Of a DNA stretch of 64,000 nucleotides, positions 33,565 through 45,664 are shown in pieces (within the stretch, counting starts at the first letter, position 1; every line of letters starts with the position of its first letter). A model generated the notes under the pieces. It saw nothing but the letters and a program-made list of their open reading frames with translations, searched no databases and was not told where the DNA came from. Source of the DNA: Cynocephalus volans (taxonomy: Eukaryota > Chordata > Mammalia > Dermoptera > Cynocephalidae); assembly GCF_027409185.1 (NCBI RefSeq), contig NC_084469.1, forward strand, positions 35,839,293-35,903,292, written 5' to 3'. The position numbers and the translations under genes are program-made.

Positions 33565-34310
33565 CACGTCTGTAAATAATGAGAAATTTATCATAATAAA
33601 CCACAAAGGGTATCCTTTTGAATTGATATTCTTTAAATACATGTTAAACATGTTTAAGAGGACAGAAAGCAGCTATTTTTCTTTTAATTGTAGTGGAATA
33701 TAGCTCTCTTTTTATGCCAAATAAGGGATTTTCCCTGCACTGAATATAACAAACCATTTTAACATGTCTGGCATTATCTTCCATTTCAGTCTTTCTATTG
33801 TCCACAAGAAGACTCACAAAAGGATGAAACTGATCTATAGTACTAATGAAAATCCCTCTTCAAGGCAAGGAAGTTCAGAACTCAGACAAAGACACGGAGC
33901 CCAGAGGGCTCAGGGGAGGGCAGACTCCCACCGTGGGCAGAGAGTCTGATTCCTACCACCTCCTCATTCCTGCCAAAGATCTGGGTTTTCTCAATTAGAT
34001 TTGCCTGGGAGGAGAGGGAGTTAAAACATGGGCTAGGTCTTGGACTTGAGGTCTGTTGCATTTTTATAGCCAGGTTTTTGGTTCCCTGGTCTAAACTTAT
34101 AAACCTGTGAGTTGAATCTCTTATTTCTCTCTCAATAACACCTTTTCAGTATAAATCATCCCAATATAAATTAACGCTCAGTGCTCAGTAAGAATTTGTC
34201 TATGACTTCTCCTACTCCTCTGCCTGCTACTCCACTTCCTTTTCCTCCCTCTCCTTTATTATTATTATTATTTTGGAATAATCAGTAGCCCTTTTGAGAA
34301 AAGCCCAGCT
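33565..34310. other. Unassigned sequence
   Basis: Nothing recognised apart from an (ATT)n tract near 34260. Confidence 0.4.
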
Positions 34311-34312
34311 AG

Positions 34313-34500
34313 GGAGGTCAGTGGCTCTAAACTGGGGGATGAACATCAGAATCATTTGGGCAGTAAAAAATTCAGTCCTGGGCTGTACCTATGTTTGCAG
34401 AATCAGAATAACTGGGTGAAGGGGCCAGGAATTCTGAAACGTTTAAAATCTTCTTAGGTGATACTGACGGGCAGTCAGTTGAGAATACCTACTCTAGGTC
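34313..34500 (+). mobile_element. MER5A-like hAT relic
   Basis: The layout matches MER5A: 'gtcagtggctctaaactggg', 'catcagaatcatttgggcag', 'cagaatcagaataactggg' and 'ttcttaggtgatactgac', ending 'agttgagaata'. Nearly full length at about 190 bp. Confidence 0.8.
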
Positions 34501-34599
34501 TCTTGAATTTTAACATGCAACCTTGTCTTTGACAACAGTTAAACGACCCCATGAGGATATAATCAGCCAATGTGACTAATTCTACAGGACAAATGACCC

Positions 34600-35075
34600 A
34601 GTTTCTTCAACAAATAAATGCCATGAAATACATGGAGCAGGGGAGTGGAAACTGCTATAAATTAAAAGACTTCAGACGTGTCAACCAAATGCCCTGTAAA
34701 AACCTCGTCTGGGTCTCAATTTGAACACACTGAAAATAGGCATTTTTGAGACAATCAGGGAAAACTGAACACAGATTATGTGATAGTAAGGAATTACTTC
34801 TGTTGGCTGTGATGTTGGTATGATGATGGTGTGAAAAAACAAGGTCCTTATCTGTTAGAGATAAACATTGATATATTTATGGGTGAAATAATATAACTCA
34901 ATTTACTTTTAAATATTTCAGATAAAAAAGCCATGTGGGAAGAAACCATGAAGCAAGAGTGACAGAGTGTTGGTCACTGTTAAAACTCGATGATAGGTAT
35001 GAGGGGGTTCTTTGGACTATTTTGTTGACTTTGGTATATGTTTGAAAATTTCAAGAATGAAAACATTTTAGAAGA
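34600..35075 (+). mobile_element. L1-like 3' terminal fragment
   Basis: The same terminal repeat as at 8785: 'tgaacacagattatgtgata', 'aaggaattacttctgttggc', 'gatgataggtatgagggggt' and 'tggtatatgtttgaaaattt', ending near 'aatgaaaaca'. Confidence 0.65.
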
Positions 35076-35079
35076 ACGA

Positions 35080-35715
35080 CACTCTACATAAAGATCTGAA
35101 GACCTGAGCTCCTCCCAAGTCTGGTTTTCCTGACCCAGCCTCACCTGAACCTTGTCAGCACTTCCCTGCAGTGGGTTTATTTCCTTTGGGGTGCACGTGA
35201 TTAGATCAAGAAACTTTATACAAGTTTTTCCTGTGGTTCCCTTACCTGCTTCTTGCCCCTTGGAGGAAAACGGAAATCCAGAGAGGCACTTTGCTGCTGA
35301 CGGTTCCCATCCTCTAGAAGAGAGTGAAACTGGGTGTCAGTACCGGAGCAGAGCGATTCTACAACCATGCAACTGAGCCTCGGTCCCCCTCCATCGACTG
35401 CATGCTACATTGGTGGTGCAGGGAACAACAGGGGTGTGAACTGCAAGGGCAGCTGTGGACTGAGCCAAAATTCCTCTTAGGGGTCATCACATCGAGCAGG
35501 TGACACAAAGAGGCATGGTTTTCTCTCACTGAAATCATGAGGGACAACAGCAAGAATCATTTGAGTCTGGCCTTAGTGGAAAATGAACCACAAGGAAGCT
35601 AAGGGTTCTCTATATTTTATTTCATAAGGTTATTATTTTCCAAACTTGATTTTCTTGATTTTTAAATTAAGAGTAGTGCGTGTGTGTCTGTATAATAAAG
35701 ACAATGAGAGGAAAG
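35080..35715. other. Unassigned sequence
   Basis: No gene or repeat recognised. Confidence 0.4.
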
Positions 35716-35719
35716 GAAT

Positions 35720-35823
35720 ATATATAATTGTATACTATATAACTATAATCTTATATATTTATGTTATATATTATATATTTCTAATTTATTATATATTTTA
35801 TACTATAGAACTATAATTTTATA
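35720..35823. repeat. AT-rich low-complexity tract
   Basis: About 100 bp of nearly pure 'tatata', 'ttatata' and 'actataat' motifs. It may form cruciforms and is likely to be unstable in length. Confidence 0.9.
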
Positions 35824-35829
35824 GTTACC

Positions 35830-36605
35830 CATGCTATCTATGCTTTAACTGCAGTCAGACTGTTCAAACACTATGACAAAAGTCCCACTCGTGGCAGCTT
35901 ACCCTAAATTCAGGCAAAGTGCCTCAGTGGAAATCAACAGCCTCTTGAACTCTAATCTCCCAAGTTCAAGTTATATTAAGTGCTGTCAACAAAGAACACA
36001 CAGGGACAAAACCATCCCTCTGAGCTCTCTTACCTGGCCTCTTAGCTTTTCCTGGACTTGCCAATTCCTGTTCCCACACTCCAGTGTTCTGATTCAGGCT
36101 GCTTCTACCTTCATTTCCCTGAAGAGATTAACCTCATCTCTGGCCCTCTTCTAAGCTCAAATTCCCCTTCCTTTCGATTTTGCTCAACAGAACATGGAAA
36201 GTGGAGTGGCAGGATGGAAGGAGACCTGAACCCCACTCTGCCTGCTTTCAGGGTTGGAGACAGGTCCACTGCTCACTTAGCCTTCCTCCTTTTTAAATTT
36301 TTCCTTCCTGCTGGGTAGAGAATAGCTGCTGTTCTTCCTCAGCTGGCTGATGTCACCCTCTCTTTGAGCCAACCACTATTTTCTGCTCTTACTCAATAAA
36401 GGAGAACAATAAAAGAAGCTTGAAACCCACTCCTGGACAGCCCACAATGGAGGGCAGAGGGAACACCACGGGACTCTCGTACCGAAATCAAGTTGTGCAC
36501 TGAGGGCATTTCTCTGCACGAACTGACTGCCCTCCCAGAGTGTGTCTTGCCAGGTTTGGCTTTGACATCCTGGGAAAAGACAAATGGCAAGTCCCTTCAT
36601 CGTGG
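35830..36605. other. Unassigned sequence
   Basis: Nothing recognised; the frames are short and overlapping. Confidence 0.4.
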
Positions 36606-36609
36606 ACTG

Positions 36610-36850
36610 GTGTGTAAAGCAGTGGAGTTGTGACACATGCAAACTCTGGGATTGTATTCCAGTTTTCCCACGTAGCGGTTGTGGGACCTTGGCCAAGCGA
36701 CTTAGCTTCTCTGAGCCTCAGTTCTCTCCTCTTCAAAGTGGGCAGAGTAATAGAACCAAATGAAATTAACATGTCTTCAGTGGCCAGCAGGGTGCAGGTG
36801 CACAGCAATTGTTCAATAGCATTGCTACTATGTAAACATTTTATTTGGTC
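36610..36850 (+). mobile_element. MIR SINE
   Basis: Sense MIR: 'gggattgtattccagttttc', 'gaccttggccaagcgactta', 'ctctgagcctcagttctctc' and a degenerate 3' end. Confidence 0.8.
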
Positions 36851-36854
36851 TTTA

Positions 36855-37105
36855 TAAAACTTTTCTACCTCCCGATCTTGTGGTTGAAGAAACCAGTCTT
36901 AAGAAATTAGGAGCATGAGTAGGGGGACCCTGGTAATTCAGGGCAGAGCCAGATAGGGAATACAGATCCCAATTCCCAGGCCAGGGCTCATTTTCACCAG
37001 ACAAGAAAATCCCTTATCCACCTGGTGAGCGGATTTGCTTTGGAGGACCTGAAGTTGCCCCAGGTTGTAGAATCAGGAGCTGGTAGGTTCAGGTCAGATA
37101 CCCCA
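36855..37105. other. Unassigned, possible degraded MIR or MER5
   Basis: A 'ggttgaagaaaccagtctta' segment may be an antisense MIR trace. Nothing firm. Confidence 0.3.
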
Positions 37106-37109
37106 GAAA

Positions 37110-37285
37110 AAGCCAGCTTAGTCTGCAGCTGTACACACATCAGAATCACCTGGAAGCTCAAGGGAAAAGATATATATCATATCACATGCCTGAAACCTAC
37201 CCCAGACCATGACATCAGAATTCCTGGACTGGGTTCACATACCAGTAGTTTTTAAATGCTCCCTCATGTTTCTCATGTGAGTCCC
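37110..37285 (+). mobile_element. MER5A-like hAT relic
   Basis: MER5A order: 'cacatcagaatcacctggaa', 'ccagaccatgacatcagaat' and 'accagtagtttttaaatgct'. Confidence 0.75.
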
Positions 37286-37289
37286 TCTG

Positions 37290-38925
37290 TGCTAGAGGCG
37301 CTGGCAGTGCAATGCTGGAAGAACCGCTCCCTGTTATTTGGAGTGGATTAGAAGGCAGGGATCATCAAAGTCATATTTTACCCAGAGAGTGCTCTGAGGA
37401 TGGCTTCAAGACACTGTGGGAAAGACAGGTGACCCTTCCTTGCTTGTGATATCAGAGGTTCAGTTGCTCCTGCGAGCATCCCCAAGCTTGCCCTCACTAC
37501 TCAATAGTTGGTCTAAACCCTGTCTCGTCTGTCTATGCACCACCACCTTAGTGGGTCAACAGTGCACCTCGGACCTGGCAGTGTGGAGCTCTGGAGAGGC
37601 ACTGGGCCGGAGGTGTAAAACTTGGAAATTTTTATCTTGGGGTAGAGGTAGAAAAGGGAGTCCTTCCAGTGGATAAAAGATGGTCCAGATGGTCAGAAGA
37701 GGGTTTCTGGTGGGGCTTCTGTGTATCACCAATATCTATTCGGGTCTCTTAGAATCTCAGAGATTGGCTTCCTGTGTTGCCATTTTGCAACCTGGGAAGG
37801 CTGGAGGCAGCATCTCTTGCACGGCCAGGCCAGTTGGGAAGGTCAAGCCTTCAATCATTTGGCAAAGAAAGGTTCTGGGAGCTGGAGCTCTTGTTTGCTG
37901 TGACTCCACACTTCTTTGAATTCTGCTCAGCCTCAAGGGCTCATCTGTACCTGTCCAGCGTCACCTGGGCTGCGGGGGAGGGGAGGAGGTGCGTGGGAGA
38001 ATGAGGATGCTGGCAAGGGGAGAAGGGAGGGCAGTGAGCAGAGAAGGCCCTCTGGGGGTAGTGAGGATGGGAAAGACTTCTTTCCCCACATTCCTCCAGG
38101 AGTTTTTTCATTCCCTTGGTTATAGAAGAATAGCAATTAGCAAATTCTGTAAAAAGAGCCAGAAATGGAGATTGTTTGCGCCTTTGGAGGCCAAGATGCA
38201 TTAGTGAAGGAATGTGACCAGAACCATACATAACGCTCTCTTGGCCCACCCACCTGTCTGGTCGAGTGAGTGATGTCTATTTGTTCTGGGCTGGTATGTA
38301 GCTTATTTCACTCTGGGAGCCCACCATCTGGACCCGAGCCTCGCTGCCAGTAGCTCTTGGTGACCATATATGGCAAAATGATATATGTGATAAAAAGAAG
38401 CCAAATTCTCCAGTTGCGTCAGTGCCCGGGGCAGGCAGCCTGCCTTGCAGCCCCCTCCTGGCCTCCTGCCCCCACCCTGGCTCCGGACACGGGAGGGGCT
38501 CAGCGACAGGCGGGGTCTGTCCCTTTGCCCCAGGCCCCGGCTGACTGTAATGTTTGGAGTGGGGAGGACGATTAGTGAGGGGCTGAGCCGACAGTGTGTT
38601 TGACCTGGCCTCAAACCAGGAAGATTAGAAATAGACTGATAACACATGCTTTCCAAAAAGCAGCCCATGTGGTGCCAGTGTGTAGGTGGGTACCAGGTGG
38701 GGGACACAGTCCTACCTGGTTTCTGTCCACTCCCAATGCCAAGGATGAAATGAACCCCGCAGCCCCCAACATCCCTTTAATTGCCTTGAACCTTAGTCCA
38801 TCAGTAGAAAAGTTCAGTCCATATAGCTCAGTTGGGGAGAAAATAAACTTTTCACACACATATGTATAATTTTTTCTCTTTTCTCTCTTCCCCTCTGCTC
38901 TGCCCCCAGCAGCCAAAGCTAGTGC
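37290..38925. other. Unassigned GC-richer sequence
   Basis: Several frames of 80-134 codons overlap on both strands, which in GC-rich DNA is expected by chance. No domain recognised. Hidden exons cannot be excluded. Confidence 0.4.
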
Positions 38926-38929
38926 ACGG

Positions 38930-39225
38930 AGGCATTCGCCGCCCTGCAGTGAGTTCCCACTTTGGGCTGGCCCGGTGCTGGATGCTGGGGGAAGGTGACC
39001 TGTATAGACAGGATCCTGGCCCTCATGTGGCAGTGGACAGATGCCACTGGGGCTTCCAGCCAGGCACCTGGCCTTGAGGAGTCTTCTGGGAGGAGGTGAC
39101 ACTTGAGCTGAGTCTTAAAAGACAAGTAGTAGTTAGCCTAATGATGGATAGGGATTAGGAATGAAATTCCAGGCTGAAGAGAGAGGGACTGCGAGCAGGG
39201 TGAACTCCTGGGGGTGTGCTGAGAC
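38930..39225 (-). mobile_element. L2 LINE fragment, antisense
   Basis: Antisense L2 words: 'ctggatgctgggggaagg', 'aggatcctggccctcatgtg', 'gggaggaggtgacacttgag' and 'gagtcttaaaagac'. Confidence 0.7.
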
Positions 39226-39234
39226 ATGAGGCTA

Positions 39235-40175
39235 GGAGGGAGGCAGAGACCAGAGCATAGAGGCCTTTTCTAGGAGGTCTGGGTCTCTGCCCACCTCCCC
39301 AGCCCCTGTCTCAGAGCCGAGCCCACCACCCCTGAGCACAGGCACATACCCACAGGCCGGGTGAGGCACGTACGCCCAGGAATGTGCAGAGCTGCATTGG
39401 TGCTGCATCACAGAAGCAAGGAAAGTTAGCAAAAGGAAGGAAAGAAGAATGATGCTCAAGCAAGAGCCGGGGAGGGAAGGCAGGCCGGGGGGAAGCAGTC
39501 GGCCAGGAAAGGGAGACGGGGAGAGGGAAGTGTGTGGATGAGGGAGCCAGGGGATGGTTGTTGGAAGGGGAGGGACATTCTCACATGCTCCGGGCTCCCC
39601 CCTTGGGGAAGGCACCGACAGGAGTGGAGACAGCTGGTCAGCAGAGGTGGAGGGAGAGCAAAGCGTAGGCTCACAGCCCAGCCTGCCCCATCCACAGCTC
39701 AGGATGTGTGTGTCTGTGTGTCGCAGGGGGTCAACCCCACCCCCCCCCCCGACACACACATGCCCCTCACTGCCTGCCTGTGAGAGCTGTGGCTCCTCCT
39801 TGAGCTCAGCTTCTCTGAGCTGACCAGAGAGAGCCTGGGGCCCTGGCTGCAGGAGGCTCCTGAGAAAATGCTCTCATGTGGCCCAGGAGGGAAATAAGCC
39901 CTGGGGACCTTGTCTGGCACTCCCTTTTAATGTGCCTACATTGATCAGATGTGTCTCCTCACAGCCCGGAAGGCGGGACAGCCTGTTCTGAAGGGGTGCC
40001 TGTCATTCACTGAGCATGGCTTCAGAGACCTGCATCCACAAAGCACCAGAGGAGAGGATAAGATCTTAGGACTCAGCTGAGGCATTGCTTCCACCAGGAA
40101 ACCCTCTCTGGCTCCACAGGGCTAGGCCCAGGTACCCTCCTGGGAGCTCACTCAGAAACCACAATGCAGTGCAGT
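39235..40175. other. Unassigned GC-rich sequence
   Basis: GC-rich with a poly(C) run near 39740. The 175-codon minus-strand frame at 39232-39759 is proline- and serine-rich and low-complexity, with rival frames on the other strand. I do not call it a gene. Confidence 0.4.
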
Positions 40176-40179
40176 AGGA

Positions 40180-40345
40180 TGTGCCCAGGGCACAGTGCAG
40201 TGTCTTTTATGGCCCAGACTCTGAAGTTGCACATTGCTGATTCCGCTATGTCCCATTCACAGCAACCCTGGCACAAGCTGGGAGGAGACTACGTCGAGGC
40301 ATGAATAGTAGGAGGTGAGGATCTTTAAGGGACATATTGGAGGTT
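40180..40345 (+). mobile_element. Possible MLT1-like LTR end
   Basis: The segment 'gcatgaatagtaggaggtga' then 'ggatctttaagggacatatt' and 'ggaggttggctc' resembles the 3' end of an MLT1-like LTR. Confidence 0.5.
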
Positions 40346-40349
40346 GGCT

Positions 40350-41190
40350 CTCTAGGTCGCTAAATTTTAGTGTCATTTGTCATACAGCTGTAGATAAGTA
40401 ATATAGGGGCAGATGCACTCGAAGGGGTGCTTGGGCCTGGTGTGGCAGGCATGTAGGGTTGGGCAGGGCTTCATTCTGGGTCTCTGTTAGACAGGATTCT
40501 TCCATTACAAGAGATTTTTAAAAAATCATTTCGAACTGAAGGATAGAAAGAAATTCATTGGCCCACGTAACAGAAAAGCCCAGAAATAGTGCTGGTTTCA
40601 AGAGCAGCTGAGACTAAGATTTCAGGAGAAAGCACATGATTAATAGCCATATGGGACAGTGAGGACAAGTGAGAGGTGTTGGGGGGAGGAGGAGACAGCG
40701 GCAGAGGGAAGGGTGGGCCGTGGAGATTCGCCTCCCTGTGTGCTCCACTTCTATGTGTCCTCTCACTTTCCACACCAAAAAGTACAGAACAACTACAGCA
40801 AAGGATCGGGCTGCTTCCCGGGAGGGTGTCAGCGTTGCTCTGTCTTCTTCACTCACACGGATTGTCAGCCACAACCACGTGCATCTCATGGCACCCTCAC
40901 AGCCCAGCGTGAGATTCTCTGCACCGGGTTGTTTCAGAGACATATCTGGACACCCCCCTTCCCATGTCCCCAAGACCTTCCGATGACAAGCCCTATCCGG
41001 TAGCCCCCTTGCTCTTATGGGAAGTCCACTTGCCTCTGACCCCCATCCCCGTTGTCTCTATTTATTGCTCTTCAACAAACCAGTTCAAATTGGGGGCACC
41101 TGTCTCGCCAGAGAGCTGGGCTGCTTGGCTTCTTCAGATGCAGGAACAGATTCTGAGGATGGGGGCTGGCGTCTATTGTGTCGACTGCTC
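40350..41190. other. Unassigned sequence
   Basis: Nothing recognised; overlapping chance frames of 78-119 codons. Confidence 0.4.
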
Positions 41191-41194
41191 TACC

Positions 41195-41262
41195 TGCAGC
41201 TCTCTGGCCTGAGCTTGGCACATAGTAGGTGCTCTGTGAATATTTGCTGGATCAATGAAATA
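41195..41262 (+). mobile_element. L2 LINE 3' terminus
   Basis: 'gagcttggcacatagtaggt' and 'gctctgtgaatatttgctgg' are the L2 end words. Only about 65 bp remain. Confidence 0.65.
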
Positions 41263-41264
41263 TC

Positions 41265-42395
41265 TTCAAGAAGAAGGGGGTTGCTGTAAGGATACAGATG
41301 AGCCAGAGCTGGAAGTCAGAACAGAAGCAGCCCCAGGGGTCTCTGTCTCTCGGTGGCCGTGGGTTTCCTGTGCTGGTGGCTCTGCCTCCCTGTGCCTTTG
41401 CTGCACTTCTACTTTCTCCCCTCTCAGATCCCCCTGGTCCTCCACCCACACCACCTCAGCTTGCCATAGCCCCCATTGCCACCTCTTGGCATCCTTCACT
41501 GCCAGCTTTCAGCTCCCAGCTTCCAGGAGTCTCACGTTACCAGTGGTTCCCTTCTCTTATGTATTTCACCACTGGCTCCAAACCAGACCCATCCCGGCAA
41601 CAGCTCAATGTTCTCAAGTCGCTCCCACTGAAATAACCAACCAGCTCCTCTCAACACAAATCCTCCTCTACTTACTGCTTCCTTCCCTAATACCAACGTC
41701 CTAAAAGGGAGGTCTGTACCCCGCTTTCCTCTCTTCCCTCACGCTCAGTTCTCACTCATTTCACCCTGCCTTCTACCCATTGACATGAGTCTTGCTATGG
41801 CGCACTGACATCCTAGTTATTCCAAGCCTCATCTTCCATGACCCTTCAATCACACTGGGTACAGTTGGCCAATCCCTCCATGAACTCTCTCTCTCTCTGT
41901 CTCTGTCTCTCTGGTTGCCCCTCTTTCAGGCTGGCAGTGTTCCTCAAGACCCAGCCCCAGGACCCCCTGGCTGTCTTCTCTGTCCTCTCAGTGTACTTTC
42001 TTAGGCTCTCTCATGTTGTTTAGGCTCTTCTGTTACTGTATATACATCTGTGACTCCCGTGGTAATCACCATTCATTCTTCTCTCCTTCCAAGAGCATGT
42101 TAGGACTTCCCTACTCCCTTGGGACACGGCCATTAACATGGTCATGAACATGACCATAAGTGACACATATCACTTTAGGACAGAGGCTCTTTTTGTCATA
42201 TGCAATTCACTATGTCTTCTTTCTCTGCCTTGATCACAGTGGAAGCAAGTGTTGAGATGGAAGTTTTATCAGCCTGGTCCCTGGGGGACTATGATGAGCT
42301 AAGACTTTCTTATGATCCTCCTTGGACATGTAGCATGGTACGAAATAGATCTTACTAAATTAAGATACTGAGATTTTGGATTATTTATTTATCTA
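41265..42395. other. Pyrimidine-rich unassigned sequence, possibly L2-derived
   Basis: A pyrimidine-rich strand with a (CT)n tract near 41886-41910. Parts near 41460-41700 are vaguely L2-like but I cannot align them securely. Confidence 0.35.
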
Positions 42396-42399
42396 TTTA

Positions 42400-42718
42400 C
42401 TTATAATGTCTTCGTTAGGTTTTGTTATCAGGTTATTGCTAGCATGTAACAAATTGGAAAGCACTCTCTCCTGCTCTGTTTTCTGAAATAATTTGTGTAA
42501 GATTGCTGTTATTTCTTCTTCAGATGTTTGATAGAATTCACCAGGGAAACTCTCTGGGCTTGGAGTTGTCTTTCTCTTTTTAAAAATTGCTTTATTGAGA
42601 TATCATTGACATATAAAAATTGTATGTATTTAAGGTACACAACGTGATGTTTAGATATATGTATACATAGTGAAATGATCACCACACTCCAGCTAATTCA
42701 CATATCTATTGCTTTTAC

Positions 42719-42757
<39 letters not shown>

Positions 42758-43490
42758 TGCTGAGAGGATTTCATGTAGGATCTACAGGATCTGTGGTGAT
42801 ATCTCTTCTTTTCTCCCTTAATTTCATAATTTGCATTCCTCCCCCTCCCCCTGGTAAACTCTAGGGGTTTACCAGTTTTGTTGATGTTTTCGATAAAACA
42901 AATTTTGGCTTTGTTAATTTTCTCTGCTTGTCTGTTTCCTATGTCATAAATATTTGCTCTTAACGTTAGGTTTTTCCTTCCTTCTATTTACTTTAGGTTT
43001 ACTTTGCTCTTCTCTTTTTTTAGCTTTTTTGGGATGGAAACTTAGATCATTAATTTTACATATTTATCTAATAAAGATAAATATTTTCCTTTAAGCACTC
43101 CTTTACCTGTATAGCGCAAATTTTTATTGATTACATTTTCATGTATTATTCAATTCAAAATATTTTTTAATTTTTAATCTTCCTTGTGATTTCTTCTTTT
43201 ACCCACGCGTTATTTAGAAGTGTGTGTTTAATTTCCAAATATTTGGGTTCTGCTAGATATTTATTGTGATTGACTTCTAATTTAATTCCATTGTGGTCAG
43301 AGAACATACTCTGTAAAGTTTCAATAGTCTGAAGTGTATCGAGACTTGTTTTATGGCCCAGCATATGATCTGTCTTGGTGAACATACAACATGTGTTTGG
43401 AGTGTTCTATAAATGTCAGTTAGGTCAAGTGGTTGACAGTGTTGTTCAGATCTTCCATGTCTTTACTGATTTGTCTTTTTTAACCACAGC
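42400..43490 (-). mobile_element. L1M ORF2 fragment, antisense
   Basis: Antisense ORF2 words in order: 'tttgatagaattcaccaggg', 'ttttggctttgttaattttc', 'ccttgtgatttcttctttta', 'ccattgtggtcagagaacat' and 'tatggcccagcatatgatct'. A 72-codon piece of frame survives at 43167-43385 on the minus strand, matching the ORF2 linker between endonuclease and reverse transcriptase. Otherwise the frame is broken. Confidence 0.85.
42585..42770 (-). mobile_element. L1M 3' end inside the L1 ORF2 fragment, antisense
   Basis: The segment 'attgctttattgagatatca', 'ttgacatataaaaattgta' and 'aggtacacaacgtgatgttt' is an antisense L1M 3' end. It separates two ORF2 pieces, so it is a second L1 inserted into the first. 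It holds a (GT)13 run at 42725-42750. Confidence 0.7.
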
Positions 43491-43629
43491 ATATGTTAGC
43501 CTACCCTGATTAGTGCAATCCCCAAATTCATATCTCTAGCCTTGAGTCTCTGAGCTCTAGGCCCATATCTGACAGTCTACTTGGATATCATCTTTACTTG
43601 GGTATCTCAAAGATTCCTTTAAATTAGAT

Positions 43630-44330
43630 ACTTTAGAGAATGAAATCACGGTCTTTCCCTAGAAAACTGGTATTCTTCCAAAGTTCTTCATCTCGGTGGA
43701 TGGCACCTCCACCATCTGTCCTCTTTCCCAAACCAGAAACCTGGAAGTCATCCCTCAGACCTTTTTCTGTGTTACCATCTACACATTCACTATAGCTCTA
43801 ATCCTACTTTCCCCTCCTAAATATATTTCAAATCCATCCACGTATCTCCATCTCTACTGCCAATGCCCTAGTGCTAGCTACCGTCGTCCCTCACCCAGAT
43901 GACTGCAATGGCCTCACGGCTGGTCTCTCCCCCTCCTATTCATTCTCTACACAACAGCCAGAGTAAAGTTGCAAAAACCCCAATCTGATGATTCGCCTCC
44001 TGCACCTGTGACCACTTAAAATCATTCAATAACTTCTCATTGCTGTTCAGATAATGACCAAAATCTTTCCCTCGGCCTGCAAGACCCTGCGCGCTCTGGC
44101 CCTTCCTCCCCGCCCCCCATTTCCACAGTCTGCCCTCACTCACGATGCCTCAGCCACATTCGCCCCTTTCTCCCACAGGGTCTTTGCACATGCCATTGGC
44201 CTCAAATGGAATGTTCCTCCCCCATCTCCCACCCATCTTTGTCCAACTGACCTCTTTTCCTAGTTCAGGTCCACTTATCTTTCTGACCTCAGCTCTGTAT
44301 CATTTCCCAGGGAGCTTTCCCCTAAGACTG
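43630..44330 (+). mobile_element. L2 LINE 3' region, first part of split copy
   Basis: A long sense L2: 'aaaccagaaacctggaagtc', 'agatgactgcaatggcctca', 'acaacagccagagtaaagtt' and 'ggtctttgcacatgccattg'. It stops near 44330 and resumes at 44690 after an insertion. Confidence 0.8.
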
Positions 44331-44689
44331 TGTGTCAATTGGGTCCTCTGAGAAGTAGGTGCCAAATGGAGTTAGATGTGCAAAAGATTTACTGGGGGTG
44401 CATGATGTGAGGGGTGACGGGGAGTGAGGGAGCAGGAGTGGGAGGGGAGCCTTCGGGTCTGACACCGATGAAGGGAGAGAGGGAAGGAAGGAGGATTGGC
44501 TAGGAAGAGCCTCAGACTGCAACGCAGTCTGCCTGTGGAGGGAGCGGCCTCAGTGTGACACTGTGGTGGGTCTGAAGGTGTGGCCATTGGAGGCTGTGAG
44601 CCAACCACATTCCACAGGAGGGTCTCTTGAAGGGACATATCAGTAGTGCTCCTCCATGGCAACACGGTGCCTCCCTAAACCAGATCATG
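44331..44689. mobile_element. Unidentified insertion splitting an L2
   Basis: About 360 bp of purine-rich sequence lies between two consecutive parts of one L2. It begins 'tgtgtcaattgggtcctctg' and holds 'aaaagatttactgggggtgc' near the start. An LTR is plausible (TG start) but I do not recognise it and see no clear target duplication. Confidence 0.5.
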
Positions 44690-44890
44690 TTCCTTTGATA
44701 CTTAACTGTCACAGGACAATGTTCCTTTTTCTCAGGGAACTTACCTGGCTTGTAATTATACTATTCGTGAGCACTATTTTTGTTGAAAGTCTGTCTTTCC
44801 TTGAGAACAGGGACAGTGGGCTTGCTCACCATGTGTCCCTGTGCATGGTACAGAGTGTTCAGTAAATGCTTGTTAGAGAAATGAAAGACC
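44690..44890 (+). mobile_element. L2 LINE 3' region, second part of split copy
   Basis: 'tttccttgagaacagggaca', 'caccatgtgtccctgtgcat' and 'gtgttcagtaaatgcttgtt' complete the L2 terminus. Confidence 0.75.
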
Positions 44891-44894
44891 GAGT

Positions 44895-45425
44895 GAGTGA
44901 CTAGTAACTAAGTCAGTCTCTGAATTCCTTAGTTCAAATTCTCAAAATAGAATCTGATGACTCAGCTCACTTTTTCCACCCAGGTCGTGGGGTACCAGCA
45001 GCCAGCAGATGGGCCACCTTGGGGCTGCTGCTGACCCCGTCTAGTCAGTTACGCTGGGGAAGAGAGTCGTGTGGTACGAATCTGGGTGCAACGGTGGATT
45101 TCTCTAGAACAGGCATCTGTGAACCCCCCCAAAGTCTTTGTGCGTCTTTTTGTTTGTGAAGGGGCTGGCAGTCCTTCACCTGACTTACTGCAGATACTGG
45201 ACAGAATTTGAGAGTAGCAGTATGGACACTTGTGAGTGTCCGTCCCACCACATGAGTTGTCCCCAGGGAACAGGTACAGGTCCCTATACCTGAGGCTTTA
45301 TATACACAGAAATGGTACCCCTTACCCAGAAACCTGCTCTTTGTTCCATTTTCCCTGAGGTGTTTCAGCTGGGACAAAGGCAGCATTTCAGCGCCCCTAA
45401 CTTCTTTCTGGAGCTTACTAACACA
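44895..45425. other. Unassigned sequence
   Basis: A 113-codon minus-strand frame at 45045-45386 has no recognisable domain. No repeat recognised. Confidence 0.4.
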
Positions 45426-45429
45426 GGAT

Positions 45430-45660
45430 GAAAGTACAGCATAGTGTTAGGAATGTGGGCTCCAGATTGGGACAGACCTGAGTTCAAATCCAAGCCCCTT
45501 CACTTCCAAGTGGCAGCACTGTGGGCAAGTCACTTAACATTTCTGAGCCTCATTCTCTTATGCGTAAAATGGAAACAGCAAAATTGCAAAACAAACAGAC
45601 TGTTATAAAGTTTAAGTAGAAAGTCAAGGAGTGGCTCTAAGTTCAAGGCACCATTAAAGT
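45430..45660 (+). mobile_element. MIR SINE
   Basis: A near-complete sense MIR: 'gacctgagttcaaatccaag', 'gggcaagtcacttaacattt', 'ctgagcctcattctcttatg' and a degenerate 3' end. Confidence 0.88.
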
Positions 45661-45664
45661 CTCT

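Noticed and set aside
38611-39102. 163-codon minus-strand open frame
   Set aside because: Much of it overlaps an antisense L2 fragment; no protein family resemblance.
39232-39759. 175-codon minus-strand open frame
   Set aside because: Low-complexity proline/serine composition, rival frames on the plus strand, no recognisable domain.
43167-43385. Intact L1 ORF2 protein
   Set aside because: Only 72 codons of a degraded ORF2 remain open; no active LINE is present in the window.
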